NCBI GenBank assembly: GCA_045107045.1 | Contig: JBGCFR010000001.1 | Location: forward strand, 1-64,000 | Origin: Putridiphycobacter sp045107045 | Lineage (GTDB): Bacteria; Bacteroidota; Bacteroidia; Flavobacteriales_D; Crocinitomicaceae | Length of the DNA: 64,000 nt | Direction: 5' to 3' | Part shown: in pieces, positions 35,928 to 44,240 of the stretch | Layout: every line of letters starts with the position of its first letter | Position numbering within the stretch: position 1 is the stretch's first letter | Notes under the pieces: generated by a model | The model's database searches: none | What the model was told of the DNA's origin: nothing | The model's input: only the letters and a program-made list of their open reading frames with translations | Position numbers and translations under genes: made by a program

Positions 35928-36860
35928 ATGTCGTTAGATAAAGTAAAATTATCAAATCAAATTAGGGAAAAAGCTATAACCTTAGGGTTTGAGTCTTGTG
36001 GTATATCAAAAGCGGAGTTTTTAGAAAAAGAAGCACCAATTCTTGAAAACTGGTTAAATCAAAATTATAATGGAAAAATGGCCTATATGGCTAATCATTT
36101 TGACAAACGACTAGATCCTCGTTTATTGGTTGATGACGCCAAATCAGTTATCTCTGTAGTTTTGAATTATTACCCGCAAAAAGATTTATTCAACAATTCA
36201 GCTCTTAAAATTTCGAAGTATGCATACGGACAGGATTATCATTCTGTGATTAAAGAAAAATTAAGTGCATTATTGACATTCATCCAAGAGGAAGTAGATC
36301 AAGATTTGGGAGCAAGAATTTTTACAGACTCCGCGCCAGTTTTAGATAAAGCTTGGGCAGAGCGAGCTGGATTAGGATGGCAAGGAAAGAATGGCATGTT
36401 AATTTCTAAACAGAATGGCAGTTTCTTTTTTGTTGGTGAGATAATTATCGATTTAGAATTAGAGTATGAAAATCTTCAACCAACCAACCATTGTGGTACC
36501 TGTACCAAATGTATTGATGCTTGTCCAACTGATGCCATTCTAAGTTCAAATGTGATTGATGGGTCTAAATGTATTTCGTATCTCACCATTGAATTAAAAG
36601 ATGAAGTGATTCCAAATGAATTCAAAGACAAAATGGAAGGCTGGTTTTTTGGCTGTGATATTTGCCAAGATGTTTGCCCATGGAATCGGTTTTCAACCCC
36701 AACAAAAGAACCTTCATTTGGCCCCCACCCAGACTTATCAATTGCCGACTGGACAGATTTAACAGAAGAAATTTTTAGAGACATCTTTCGGCATTCTGCT
36801 GTAAAGAGAACAAAGTTCAAAGGGTTGCAGCGAAATATTGATTTTGTAAGTAAAAAATAG
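35928..36860 (+). CDS. queG: Epoxyqueuosine reductase QueG
   Basis: A 310-residue cobalamin- and [4Fe-4S]-dependent reductase that converts epoxyqueuosine to queuosine in tRNA. Two 4Fe-4S sites are visible: Cys189/192/195 with Cys250, and Cys243/246 with Cys199 and Cys215 nearby (CGTCTKCIDACP, CDICQDVCPW). The catalytic Asp134 lies in FTDSAPVLD, and ERAGLGWQGKNGM is a family signature. The C-terminus is slightly short, without the HEAT-like extension. Its TAG stop directly abuts the TAG stop of the opposite PPK2 gene. It depends on B12, as does the MerR regulator nearby. Confidence 0.92.
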   Translation: MSLDKVKLSNQIREKAITLGFESCGISKAEFLEKEAPILENWLNQNYNGKMAYMANHFDKRLDPRLLVDDAKSVISVVLNYYPQKDLFNNSALKISKYAYGQDYHSVIKEKLSALLTFIQEEVDQDLGARIFTDSAPVLDKAWAERAGLGWQGKNGMLISKQNGSFFFVGEIIIDLELEYENLQPTNHCGTCTKCIDACPTDAILSSNVIDGSKCISYLTIELKDEVIPNEFKDKMEGWFFGCDICQDVCPWNRFSTPTKEPSFGPHPDLSIADWTDLTEEIFRDIFRHSAVKRTKFKGLQRNIDFVSKK

Positions 36861-37622
36861 CTACTTGGGAAACATTTCTGAATCTAAAGCAGGATATTGT
36901 AAATCCATTTTTTTAAAAGCTTCTAAGACAATTTTAGCTATGTGATTCACTTTCTCCCAATTTCTATCTGATGGAATAATATGCCATTCGGGCTGATTAC
37001 ACTTTTCAAAAATTTGGTGATAAACTGATCTATAGTCATCCCATTTTTTTCGAGTCTCCCAATCTCCATCATTGTGTTTCCAATGCTTTTCGGGGAGTTC
37101 AACCCTTTCGGTTAGGCGTTCATGCTGCTCTTCTTTTGAAGTATGCAGATAGAATTTCAAAATGGTTGTTTTGTTGCCCTCAATTAATAATTTTTCAAAA
37201 TTATTAATATGCTCGAAGCGACGATCAATAAAGTCTTTTGGAAAAAAGTCTTCTACAGATGGAACTAGAATATCCTCATAATGTGATCTATTAAAAACTT
37301 GAATCATTCCCTTGGCAGGGACATCTTCATGTACACGCCATAAAAAATCATGAGAGAACTCCTTGTCAGTAGGCTTTTTAAATGATTTTACTTTTATGCC
37401 CGAAGGATTTACACCACTGAAAACTCTGCGAGTAGCACCATCCTTTCCGGATGCATCCATTCCTTGAAAAATAACCAGTAAACTACTTCTACCATCAGCA
37501 TACATTCTTTTTTGGTAGCAAATAATTTCTTCTATTAGTTTTTGATTTTCTTTTAAGGTATCTTTTTTTGATGCTCTGTCAAGAGTCTTAGTCGGAAGCG
37601 CACTTAAATTAATTTTAGCCAT
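36861..37622 (-). CDS. Polyphosphate kinase 2 family nucleotide kinase
   Basis: A 253-residue PPK2 protein with Walker A GMDASGKDG at 54-62, the RRVFSGVNPSGIKVKSFKKP block and VFNRSHYEDILVP (about 108-120), and the WHIIPSDRNWEKVNHIAKIV tail. PPK2 enzymes move phosphate between polyphosphate and nucleotides in the cytoplasm. The length and motif spelling fit the class III-like forms that phosphorylate AMP and ADP, but the class is not certain from sequence. Its promoter must lie in the 46 bases before its ATG or in the MerR gene upstream. Confidence 0.87.
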   Translation of the reverse strand: MAKINLSALPTKTLDRASKKDTLKENQKLIEEIICYQKRMYADGRSSLLVIFQGMDASGKDGATRRVFSGVNPSGIKVKSFKKPTDKEFSHDFLWRVHEDVPAKGMIQVFNRSHYEDILVPSVEDFFPKDFIDRRFEHINNFEKLLIEGNKTTILKFYLHTSKEEQHERLTERVELPEKHWKHNDGDWETRKKWDDYRSVYHQIFEKCNQPEWHIIPSDRNWEKVNHIAKIVLEAFKKMDLQYPALDSEMFPK

Positions 37623-37668
37623 AATAAAAATTTACAGTTCTAAATTAATCAAAATGCTTTACAATTTA

Positions 37669-38571
37669 TTATATCACCTTCTTTAGTTCTAGTAAGTTTT
37701 CTAAAACAGTAATTCTAGAATCTAATTTGCAAGACTCACGTATCTCAACTGCTTTTCTTCCTGCTAAAACTAACCTGTCCTTTTCATTTAAAACCCTTGT
37801 AATATTATCAACAAACTCAGATATTTGATCAGTTAAAGGATATATAGTACCATAAACGAAAAAAGTAGTTTTTCCGTGCTGTAACTCTGATATTGCACCC
37901 AATGATTTTTCGCTAATATTTGGCCCTAAATACACTACATTCTTTCCCCATGATGATAACTGATAATGTAAGAAGAGCGAACCTAAATCATGAATTTCAT
38001 TTAATGGTAAAAGAATGACATGCAGATGGTCTTCGTTTTCTGATGTGATAACATCTACGTTTTCAATTTCAACGTATATTTTTTGACGAACGAGATTTGA
38101 GATAAAATACTCATGAGCAGGTTGAATAGAATTAGTTTGCCAAAGCATTCCAATTCTTTCAAATAAAGGGATGAACACATTTAGAAATATGTCTTCAAAG
38201 GTATATTTTGTAGCACAATGGTCAAATATTTTGTGGAATTTTAAGACATCAAAAGTCAACATTGCAACCAAAAGTTCATTTGTTTGTTTTCCGAAAAAGT
38301 TGTCTTTCAGGGCAGTTAACTCTATAAGTTGTTCATTTATTTCACTTTCTGATAACTTTGCAATTTTAGAAATTTTGATGTTATTATCTCGTAAAATACG
38401 GATGCTTAAAAGCTTCAGTAGCTCAATTGTTGAATAGGTTCTAATATTACTATCTGAGCGATTTGGTTTTAATAAATTGTAGCGTTGCTCCCATATCCTT
38501 ATGGTATGGGCTTTGATACCAGATAGGTTTTCAAGGTCACGAATGGAAAAATTCTCTTGTATAAAGCTCAT
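37669..38571 (-). CDS. MerR-family regulator with B12-binding domain (CarH/LitR-like)
   Basis: A 300-residue regulator. The MerR winged helix is at about 7-75 (IRDLENLSGIKAHTIRIWEQ then YNLLKPNR). A helical cap domain with Trp144, Glu154 and Tyr155 follows. The B12-binding Rossmann domain has the E-x-H-x2-G motif EIHDLG at 192-197, where His194 would be the lower axial ligand. Relatives such as CarH use adenosylcobalamin to sense light and repress carotenoid genes. Here the cap motif W-x9-EH reads W-x9-EY. It lies 4 bases after the TonB receptor gene, on the same strand. No carotenoid gene is in the window. Confidence 0.87.
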   Translation of the reverse strand: MSFIQENFSIRDLENLSGIKAHTIRIWEQRYNLLKPNRSDSNIRTYSTIELLKLLSIRILRDNNIKISKIAKLSESEINEQLIELTALKDNFFGKQTNELLVAMLTFDVLKFHKIFDHCATKYTFEDIFLNVFIPLFERIGMLWQTNSIQPAHEYFISNLVRQKIYVEIENVDVITSENEDHLHVILLPLNEIHDLGSLFLHYQLSSWGKNVVYLGPNISEKSLGAISELQHGKTTFFVYGTIYPLTDQISEFVDNITRVLNEKDRLVLAGRKAVEIRESCKLDSRITVLENLLELKKVI

Positions 38572-38575
38572 AATT

Positions 38576-40996
38576 TTAAAACTCGAACATAATTCCTACT
38601 GATGGTAAAACTGTTCCAGCTGTGTTTGATAGACTTTTCAACAGGTAGGTTGAAGGCATGTCTGGGTTAACTAATGGGTTTCCGTTTGCATCTTTTTCTA
38701 CATTTAGAAAAGAGGGTTGTTCCGCTTGAAAGTTGTATATATTTTGAATGTCAATATAAGCATTCAACGTTGTTTTTTTGAGATACCATTTTTTATCAAT
38801 TCTGATATCTAGCCCATGATTTGGTGATAAACGGAGAGTATTAAGTTGAGTATAATCTAGAATGCCCTGCTGAGTTACATTCCAAATATTAATTTGTGAG
38901 GACAAATTAACGTCATACGGAGTATATGGAGTGCCACCAGAAAATCTAAACTTGAGTCCAACTTGCCAATCTTTATTAAACTTTCTTCCTACTGATAGAG
39001 ACGCGATATGCCTTGCGTCCCAGGCAGAAGGTATTAATTTGCCTGTTGCATCTGTAAATTCAGAAACAACGTAGGTATAGGTAACAATTCCAAAGAAGTT
39101 TTTCCTTAATTTTTGTTGTGCGAAAAACTCAACACCATAACTGCGCCCATTAGATGAAGAGTTAACAGGTTCATTGCCAACAACACCAAAATCCGCACCT
39201 AAGTTAGCCAATGAAATGCCTTTGTTAATTAAAAATGGGTAATCACTATATTGTTTTAAAAAGCCTTCAACAGTAATTTTACTATAAGTAGATGGACGGA
39301 ATTCTAAACCAGCCACTACATGATCAGCTTGAATGTATTTTACATTATTTCTTTTATTCACTAAATCACCAGATTCATCTCTGTAACCCAATACTGTGTA
39401 AGCTGGCAGCTGGAAATATCGACCAATGTTTGCATTAACTCTCCATTTATCGTTTAGGGCAAATGATGCAGATAATCGAGGTGATATTTGTTCTAAAGGA
39501 TTTGCCATATCCTCTGAATAATTATTAGCGTCAGATCGAATACCAAATGATAGTGTTAAGCGATTTTTAAGTAAACTCTTACTTGTTTGAAAGAACAAGG
39601 CATACTTTAATAAGTCAATTTCGGAATTAAAATTGATGGTTTGAACAGTATTTCCTAAGGCCACTTTATTAAAGGTGCTATTAGTATATCTTCCGGTTTC
39701 AAAACCAGCTCCGTATTTAAACTTAAAGCCATATTGCTTAAAAGAATGCTCATAACGAAACTTATTTTCCATTTCACGAGATGTGTAGTCAAGAATTTTA
39801 TTGTCTTGGGATTCAATATTACCTTGATATTTAATAGAATTATTATTGAGCATATTGCGGCTTATAATAAAATTTTGAAAACCATTATTGGCAAATCTTG
39901 TCCACTTGGCACCAACAGTATAATTCCATTGAGTACTAACAGGTAAGTTACCAAGTATATATTCATTTCTTTCAATGGTTTCAGCATCTTCTAAGCCATC
40001 ATTTACAGATTGATTTAGGCTAAATTGATCAATGGCGCCTAGTCCAATTATAACCAATTTATTCTTTTCATTTATTTTATAGGTGTGCTTATATTGAAAG
40101 TCATTGTATGCTGGTAAAAAAGGTAGCGCCAAAGCTTGGAACAAAAACTCAAGGTAGGAACGCCTTGCTGAGAATAAATAAGATGATTTTTTGTTTTTGC
40201 CCATTGGGCCTTCGAGTGTTATTCCCAAGTCACTTGACCCTAAGGTTAGAGTGCCGTTGAATTGATCGAAGCTACCTTCTTTTTGATTAAATTTAATTAC
40301 CGAACTTAATGAATTTCCATAATCTGCAGGAAATGCACCTGAATAAAATTCTACCTCTCTAATAAAATTGACATTAATCAGCCCAACTGGTCCGCCTGAC
40401 GACCCTTGTGTTGCGAAATGATTAATATTGGGGACTTCTATTCCATCTAAGAAAAATCTATTTTCACTCGGCGCTCCACCTCTTACCAGAATATCGTTTC
40501 TAAACGCAACAGTTGCACCCACACCCGGAAAAGATTGCAAAACCTTAGATATGTCTCGGTTTCCACCGGGATTTCTCATGATCTCCTCGGCACTAATATT
40601 TATTAAGCTAATTGGACTTTCACTATTTTGACGATAGGGGTTTGCTCGGACTTCAATCTCTGTTAAACTATCTGATATTTCTTGTAAGGCAATCTCTAAA
40701 ACTATTGGTTTTACATTACTAACGTTTAGCTCTTGAATTAGCCGTTTTCTATATCCAATGTATGATACTTCAATACTATAAAAACCTGGAGCTAAATTTG
40801 AGATATTAAACTCACCATCAATTGAAGAAATTGCTCCTTTGTCAGTATCCACCAATATACATTTAGCAAATGGAACAGGCTCATTTGTTAATTCATTGTA
40901 TACTCTACCTTTTATAACACCATTATTTTGTCCAAATGTCATATTTGGAAAGGTAAGAGTAAAAAATATTAGAAAATGCAATATTTTGTTTAACAC
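38576..40996 (-). CDS. TonB-dependent receptor with carboxypeptidase-like regulatory domain
   Basis: About 806 residues from a GTG at 40996, giving a clean signal peptide (MLNKILHFLIFFTLTFPNMTF). A carboxypeptidase-regulatory-like domain (GVIKGRVYNELTNEPVPFAK) comes next, then the plug (SLINISAEEIMRNPGG, VLVRGGAPSENRFFLDGIE) and a 22-strand-type barrel ending in VGIMFEF. Such receptors import chelates or oligomers through the outer membrane with TonB energy. No motif shows the ligand. A TTG at 41017 is a possible longer start. It is 34 bases after kdsB and 4 before the MerR gene. Confidence 0.9.
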   Translation of the reverse strand: MLNKILHFLIFFTLTFPNMTFGQNNGVIKGRVYNELTNEPVPFAKCILVDTDKGAISSIDGEFNISNLAPGFYSIEVSYIGYRKRLIQELNVSNVKPIVLEIALQEISDSLTEIEVRANPYRQNSESPISLINISAEEIMRNPGGNRDISKVLQSFPGVGATVAFRNDILVRGGAPSENRFFLDGIEVPNINHFATQGSSGGPVGLINVNFIREVEFYSGAFPADYGNSLSSVIKFNQKEGSFDQFNGTLTLGSSDLGITLEGPMGKNKKSSYLFSARRSYLEFLFQALALPFLPAYNDFQYKHTYKINEKNKLVIIGLGAIDQFSLNQSVNDGLEDAETIERNEYILGNLPVSTQWNYTVGAKWTRFANNGFQNFIISRNMLNNNSIKYQGNIESQDNKILDYTSREMENKFRYEHSFKQYGFKFKYGAGFETGRYTNSTFNKVALGNTVQTINFNSEIDLLKYALFFQTSKSLLKNRLTLSFGIRSDANNYSEDMANPLEQISPRLSASFALNDKWRVNANIGRYFQLPAYTVLGYRDESGDLVNKRNNVKYIQADHVVAGLEFRPSTYSKITVEGFLKQYSDYPFLINKGISLANLGADFGVVGNEPVNSSSNGRSYGVEFFAQQKLRKNFFGIVTYTYVVSEFTDATGKLIPSAWDARHIASLSVGRKFNKDWQVGLKFRFSGGTPYTPYDVNLSSQINIWNVTQQGILDYTQLNTLRLSPNHGLDIRIDKKWYLKKTTLNAYIDIQNIYNFQAEQPSFLNVEKDANGNPLVNPDMPSTYLLKSLSNTAGTVLPSVGIMFEF

Positions 40997-41001
40997 TAGT
41001 G

Positions 41002-41009
41002 CAAATATA
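41002..41009 (-). promoter_or_regulatory. Putative -7 box of the TonB receptor gene
   Basis: TATATTTG on the minus strand fits TAnnTTTG. It ends 5 bases before the GTG at 40996, so an mRNA from it would have almost no leader; this supports 40996 over 41017 as the start if the box is used. Confidence 0.35.
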
Positions 41010-41030
41010 TTAAACAAAATTGAATTAACA

Positions 41031-41780
41031 CTAATTCTGGTTCGAATTTAGAACCTGAAGTACTTTTTTTAGATCTTCAGGTGTATCAATATTCGGGGTT
41101 TCAATTGTTGTTTCAATAGTTTGGATTGCATATCCATGAAATAACCAACGCAATTGTTCAAGAGATTCTTGTTTTTCGAGTGTAGTTGGTGCAAGTTGAA
41201 TGATATCTTTCAGTGTGTTCTTAGTCCAAGCATAAATCCCGATATGTTTCCAAAATTTAGCAGTTTCTAACCATTTCTCCTTAGGAGTATTAGCTAAAAA
41301 AGGAATGGCCTGCCTGCTAAAATAGAGGGCTTCGTTCTTATCATTTAATACCACTTTTATTCTGTTAGGATTAAATAATTCTGTATTTTCTTTAACCTCT
41401 TTTACTAAAGTTGCAATTTTGACAGAAGGCTTTGAGAAAAGAGAAAGTACTTCATCAATTTGGCTGGGCTGAACCAATGGTTCATCTCCTTGAACATTAA
41501 TAATGACATCATAATTTGGTTTTGATGTAATGACCTCACCACATCTATCAGTACCGGATTGATGGTCTTTACTTGTCATCATAACCTGTCCTCCGAATGA
41601 CATTACCATGTCATATATCCTTTGGTCATCAGTCGCAACAATAACATCAGTGACTAAAATTGCTTTTTTGACTTGCTCATAAACCCTTTGAATCATTGAT
41701 TTACCTTGGATATCAATTAATGGTTTACCAGGAAACCTTGAAGAGTCATATCTAGCAGGTATAATAGCCAAAATTTTCAT
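41031..41780 (-). CDS. kdsB: 3-deoxy-manno-octulosonate cytidylyltransferase (CMP-KDO synthetase)
   Basis: A 249-residue nucleotidyltransferase with the KdsB opening IIPARYDSSRFPGKPL (5-20), TDVIVATDDQRIYD, the SGTDRCGEV block near 80 and INVQGDEPLV near 93-102. It activates KDO with CTP for lipid A-core LPS, matching the gram-negative envelope. I chose the ATG at 41780 (MKILAIIPARY), the family N-terminus, over one three codons upstream at 41789. It precedes the TonB receptor on the same strand. Confidence 0.93.
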   Translation of the reverse strand: MKILAIIPARYDSSRFPGKPLIDIQGKSMIQRVYEQVKKAILVTDVIVATDDQRIYDMVMSFGGQVMMTSKDHQSGTDRCGEVITSKPNYDVIINVQGDEPLVQPSQIDEVLSLFSKPSVKIATLVKEVKENTELFNPNRIKVVLNDKNEALYFSRQAIPFLANTPKEKWLETAKFWKHIGIYAWTKNTLKDIIQLAPTTLEKQESLEQLRWLFHGYAIQTIETTIETPNIDTPEDLKKVLQVLNSNQN

Positions 41781-41809
41781 AATGCTCAATTAAACTTCAA
41801 AGTTAGTAT

Positions 41810-41846
41810 AAAAAAACAAGGCTAATGCAAATTGCAATAGCCTTGT
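41810..41846 (-). terminator. Terminator after the ALDH7-like gene
   Basis: On the minus strand ACAAGGCTA and TAGCCTTGT pair, with a further TGCAA/TTGCA stem inside, followed by a run of 7 T. It is 23 bases after the dehydrogenase stop and separates it from kdsB. Confidence 0.85.
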
Positions 41847-41868
41847 AAAATGGATATATTTTTATGGA

Positions 41869-43419
41869 TTAAAAATCAAATTTAATTCCTTGTGCTAAAG
41901 GTAATTCTGCCGAATAATTAATAGTGTTAGTTTGGCGTCTCATGTAGACTTTCCATGCATCAGAACCTGATTCACGTCCACCACCAGTTTCTTTTTCGCC
42001 ACCAAAAGCACCACCAATTTCGGCACCTGAAGTACCAATGTTTACATTTGCAATTCCACAATCTGATCCTGCTTGAGATAAAAATAATTCGCCTTCTCTT
42101 AGGTTGTTTGTAAAAATGGAAGATGATAAACCTTGCTTGACATCATTTTGAATGGAAATAGCATTTTCTAAATCACCTGAATATTTAATTAAGTGCAATA
42201 ATGGAGCAAAAGTTTCTTCTTGAACTATTTCGAAGCTATTATCCACTTCGGCAATGGAAGGGCTTACATAGCAACCTGACTCGTAACCTTCGCCAGTTAA
42301 AGCTTTACCTTCAATTAATACATTTCCTCCTTCAGCTTTTACTTTTTCAATTGCTGATAAATAAGTATTCACTGCGTCTTTATCAATTAGTGGTCCCATG
42401 TGGAAGCTTTCATCTAAAGGGTTTCCAATTCTAATTTGCTTGTAAGCGTTTACCAAAATGGATTTTACATTGTCATAAATTGAGTCATGGATAATCAGTC
42501 TTCTAGTAGAAGTACAACGCTGTCCTCCAGTACCAATTGCTCCAAATACGACACCAGGTAATACAAGTTTAAGATCTGCAGATGGAGCCAGAATAATAGC
42601 ATTATTGCCACCTAATTCAAGTAATGATTTTCCTAGTCTTTTTGCAACCGCTTCGCCAACTAATTTTCCCATTCGAGTTGAACCTGTAGCCGAGACTAAA
42701 GGTACACGTCTATCGGCTGTCATTAACTGACCAATTTTATAATCTCCAATAATGACTGAAGATACACCTTCAGGCACATTGTTTTCTGCAAATACTTCTG
42801 CTGTAATTTTTTGGCAAGCAATAGCTGTTAATGGTGTTTTTTCTGATGGTTTCCAGATGCATACATCACCAGCTATCCATGCTAAAGCAGTATTCCAGCA
42901 CCAAACCGCAACTGGAAAATTAAAAGCAGAAATGATACCAACAGTTCCAAGTGGATGATACTGATCATACATTCTATGAGATGGTCTTTCCGAATGCAAA
43001 GTAGATCCATTTAATTGGCGTGATAAGCCAACAGCAAAATCACAAATATCAATCATCTCCTGAACTTCGCCTAATCCCTCTTGATATGATTTACCCATTT
43101 CATAGGATACCAATTTACCCAAAGGTGCTTTATATTCTCTTAATTTGAGTCCTAGTTGTCTCACTATTTCCCCTCTTTTTGGAGCAGGAACTAATCGCCA
43201 TGACTTAAAAGCTTCTTGCCCTTTCTGGATAAGTGCTTCATAGTCTTCAGCTGTTCCAGCTGTAACTGAGGCAATTAATTTCCCATCCACGGGCGAATAA
43301 GAATCAATTTTTTCACCTGTTGTTGCTATCCAATTTGAACCTGTTGATGCACCGTTATTAATTGTATCAATTCCTAAGGCTTTTATCACTTCAGAAATCT
43401 CAGATTTTGTTTCGATCAT
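41869..43419 (-). CDS. ALDH7-type aldehyde dehydrogenase (piperideine-6-carboxylate / aminoadipate semialdehyde dehydrogenase-like)
   Basis: A 516-residue NAD-dependent dehydrogenase with general base Glu268 (LLELGGNNAII) and nucleophile Cys302 (GGQRCTSTRR). The C-terminal GGAFGGEKETGGGRESGSD is typical of the ALDH7A1 group. That group oxidises alpha-aminoadipate semialdehyde (piperideine-6-carboxylate) in lysine breakdown. The substrate is inferred from the family. It forms a single-gene unit with a -7 box upstream and a terminator downstream. Confidence 0.88.
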   Translation of the reverse strand: MIETKSEISEVIKALGIDTINNGASTGSNWIATTGEKIDSYSPVDGKLIASVTAGTAEDYEALIQKGQEAFKSWRLVPAPKRGEIVRQLGLKLREYKAPLGKLVSYEMGKSYQEGLGEVQEMIDICDFAVGLSRQLNGSTLHSERPSHRMYDQYHPLGTVGIISAFNFPVAVWCWNTALAWIAGDVCIWKPSEKTPLTAIACQKITAEVFAENNVPEGVSSVIIGDYKIGQLMTADRRVPLVSATGSTRMGKLVGEAVAKRLGKSLLELGGNNAIILAPSADLKLVLPGVVFGAIGTGGQRCTSTRRLIIHDSIYDNVKSILVNAYKQIRIGNPLDESFHMGPLIDKDAVNTYLSAIEKVKAEGGNVLIEGKALTGEGYESGCYVSPSIAEVDNSFEIVQEETFAPLLHLIKYSGDLENAISIQNDVKQGLSSSIFTNNLREGELFLSQAGSDCGIANVNIGTSGAEIGGAFGGEKETGGGRESGSDAWKVYMRRQTNTINYSAELPLAQGIKFDF

Positions 43420-43449
43420 TTTAAATACTATTTTGCATTATTATTGACA

Positions 43450-43457
43450 CAAAAGTA
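43450..43457 (-). promoter_or_regulatory. Putative -7 box of the ALDH7-like gene
   Basis: TACTTTTG on the minus strand fits TAnnTTTG, 30 bases upstream of the dehydrogenase ATG. A -33 TTG is not obvious. Confidence 0.42.
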
Positions 43458-43500
43458 GCAATATATCCCCTTATTTAGTTATTTTTAAAACAGGAATCTT

Positions 43501-43508
43501 TATTTTTG
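43501..43508 (+). promoter_or_regulatory. Putative -7 box of the TapB-like gene
   Basis: TATTTTTG fits TAnnTTTG and is 21 bases upstream of the TapB-like ATG, back to back with the box of the divergent dehydrogenase gene. Confidence 0.42.
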
Positions 43509-43529
43509 TGAAGATTAAAAAAACCATGT

Positions 43530-44240
43530 ATGAAATTTTCAGGAATTATTCTTTTACTAGCAGCGCTTTTAACTTTCAGTTTCAGTTCAAATATTCAATC
43601 TGATTCAGATGATTGCAATACTTATTTTCCAATTTCGGTCGGAATGCAATGGACTATGGAAAGCAAAGACAAGAAAGGCAAACTTGTTGGTTCAAGTACA
43701 ATTAAAGTATTAGATGCTAAGCCAGCTGAAGGAGGATTAAAATATGTTATGCAGGGTTTATTTGCTGCTGAGGGAAAAGAAGATGAGACTCATGAGACAA
43801 ATTTCGAGTACCAGTGTGTTAATGATGTTTTAAAATTTAATATGGATAATCTATTACCCGCTGAGATGATGGAAAATAAATCTATGAGTTTTACAATGGA
43901 ATCGGATGGAATGGAAATTCCAAATAATTTGGGTGCTGGACAGAAATTGAATGATGCTAAAATGCATGTGGTAGGCATGATAGAAACTATGAAGGTGATA
44001 GATATGACAATGGTAGTTTCGGATAGAAAAGTAGAGATACTAGAAGATGTAACAACTAAAGCAGGAACATTTAGTTGCGCAAAAATCACATCTAAAACAA
44101 ATATAAACATGGGCTTTATTAATCAAACAACGAGTTCAATTCAATGGATTAGTAAAAAAGTGGGGGTAGTAAAAACAGAAGAATACGACAAAAAGGGGAA
44201 ATTTGATGGGAGTACCGAATTGGTAGAATTTAAAAGGTAA
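43530..44240 (+). CDS. TapB-like (DUF3108-like) exported protein
   Basis: A 236-residue protein with a signal peptide (MKFSGIILLLAALLTFSFS). The conserved start of the mature part is CNTYFPISVGMQWTME, and later TTKAGTFSCAKI and QWISKKVGVVKTEEYD. This is the TapB/DUF3108-like family, beta-rich exported proteins of unknown role that often begin with this YFP..G..W motif. It ends directly against the GTG of the LtaS-like gene, with no bases between, so the two are likely translated together and may act in the same envelope process. Confidence 0.78.
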   Translation: MKFSGIILLLAALLTFSFSSNIQSDSDDCNTYFPISVGMQWTMESKDKKGKLVGSSTIKVLDAKPAEGGLKYVMQGLFAAEGKEDETHETNFEYQCVNDVLKFNMDNLLPAEMMENKSMSFTMESDGMEIPNNLGAGQKLNDAKMHVVGMIETMKVIDMTMVVSDRKVEILEDVTTKAGTFSCAKITSKTNINMGFINQTTSSIQWISKKVGVVKTEEYDKKGKFDGSTELVEFKR

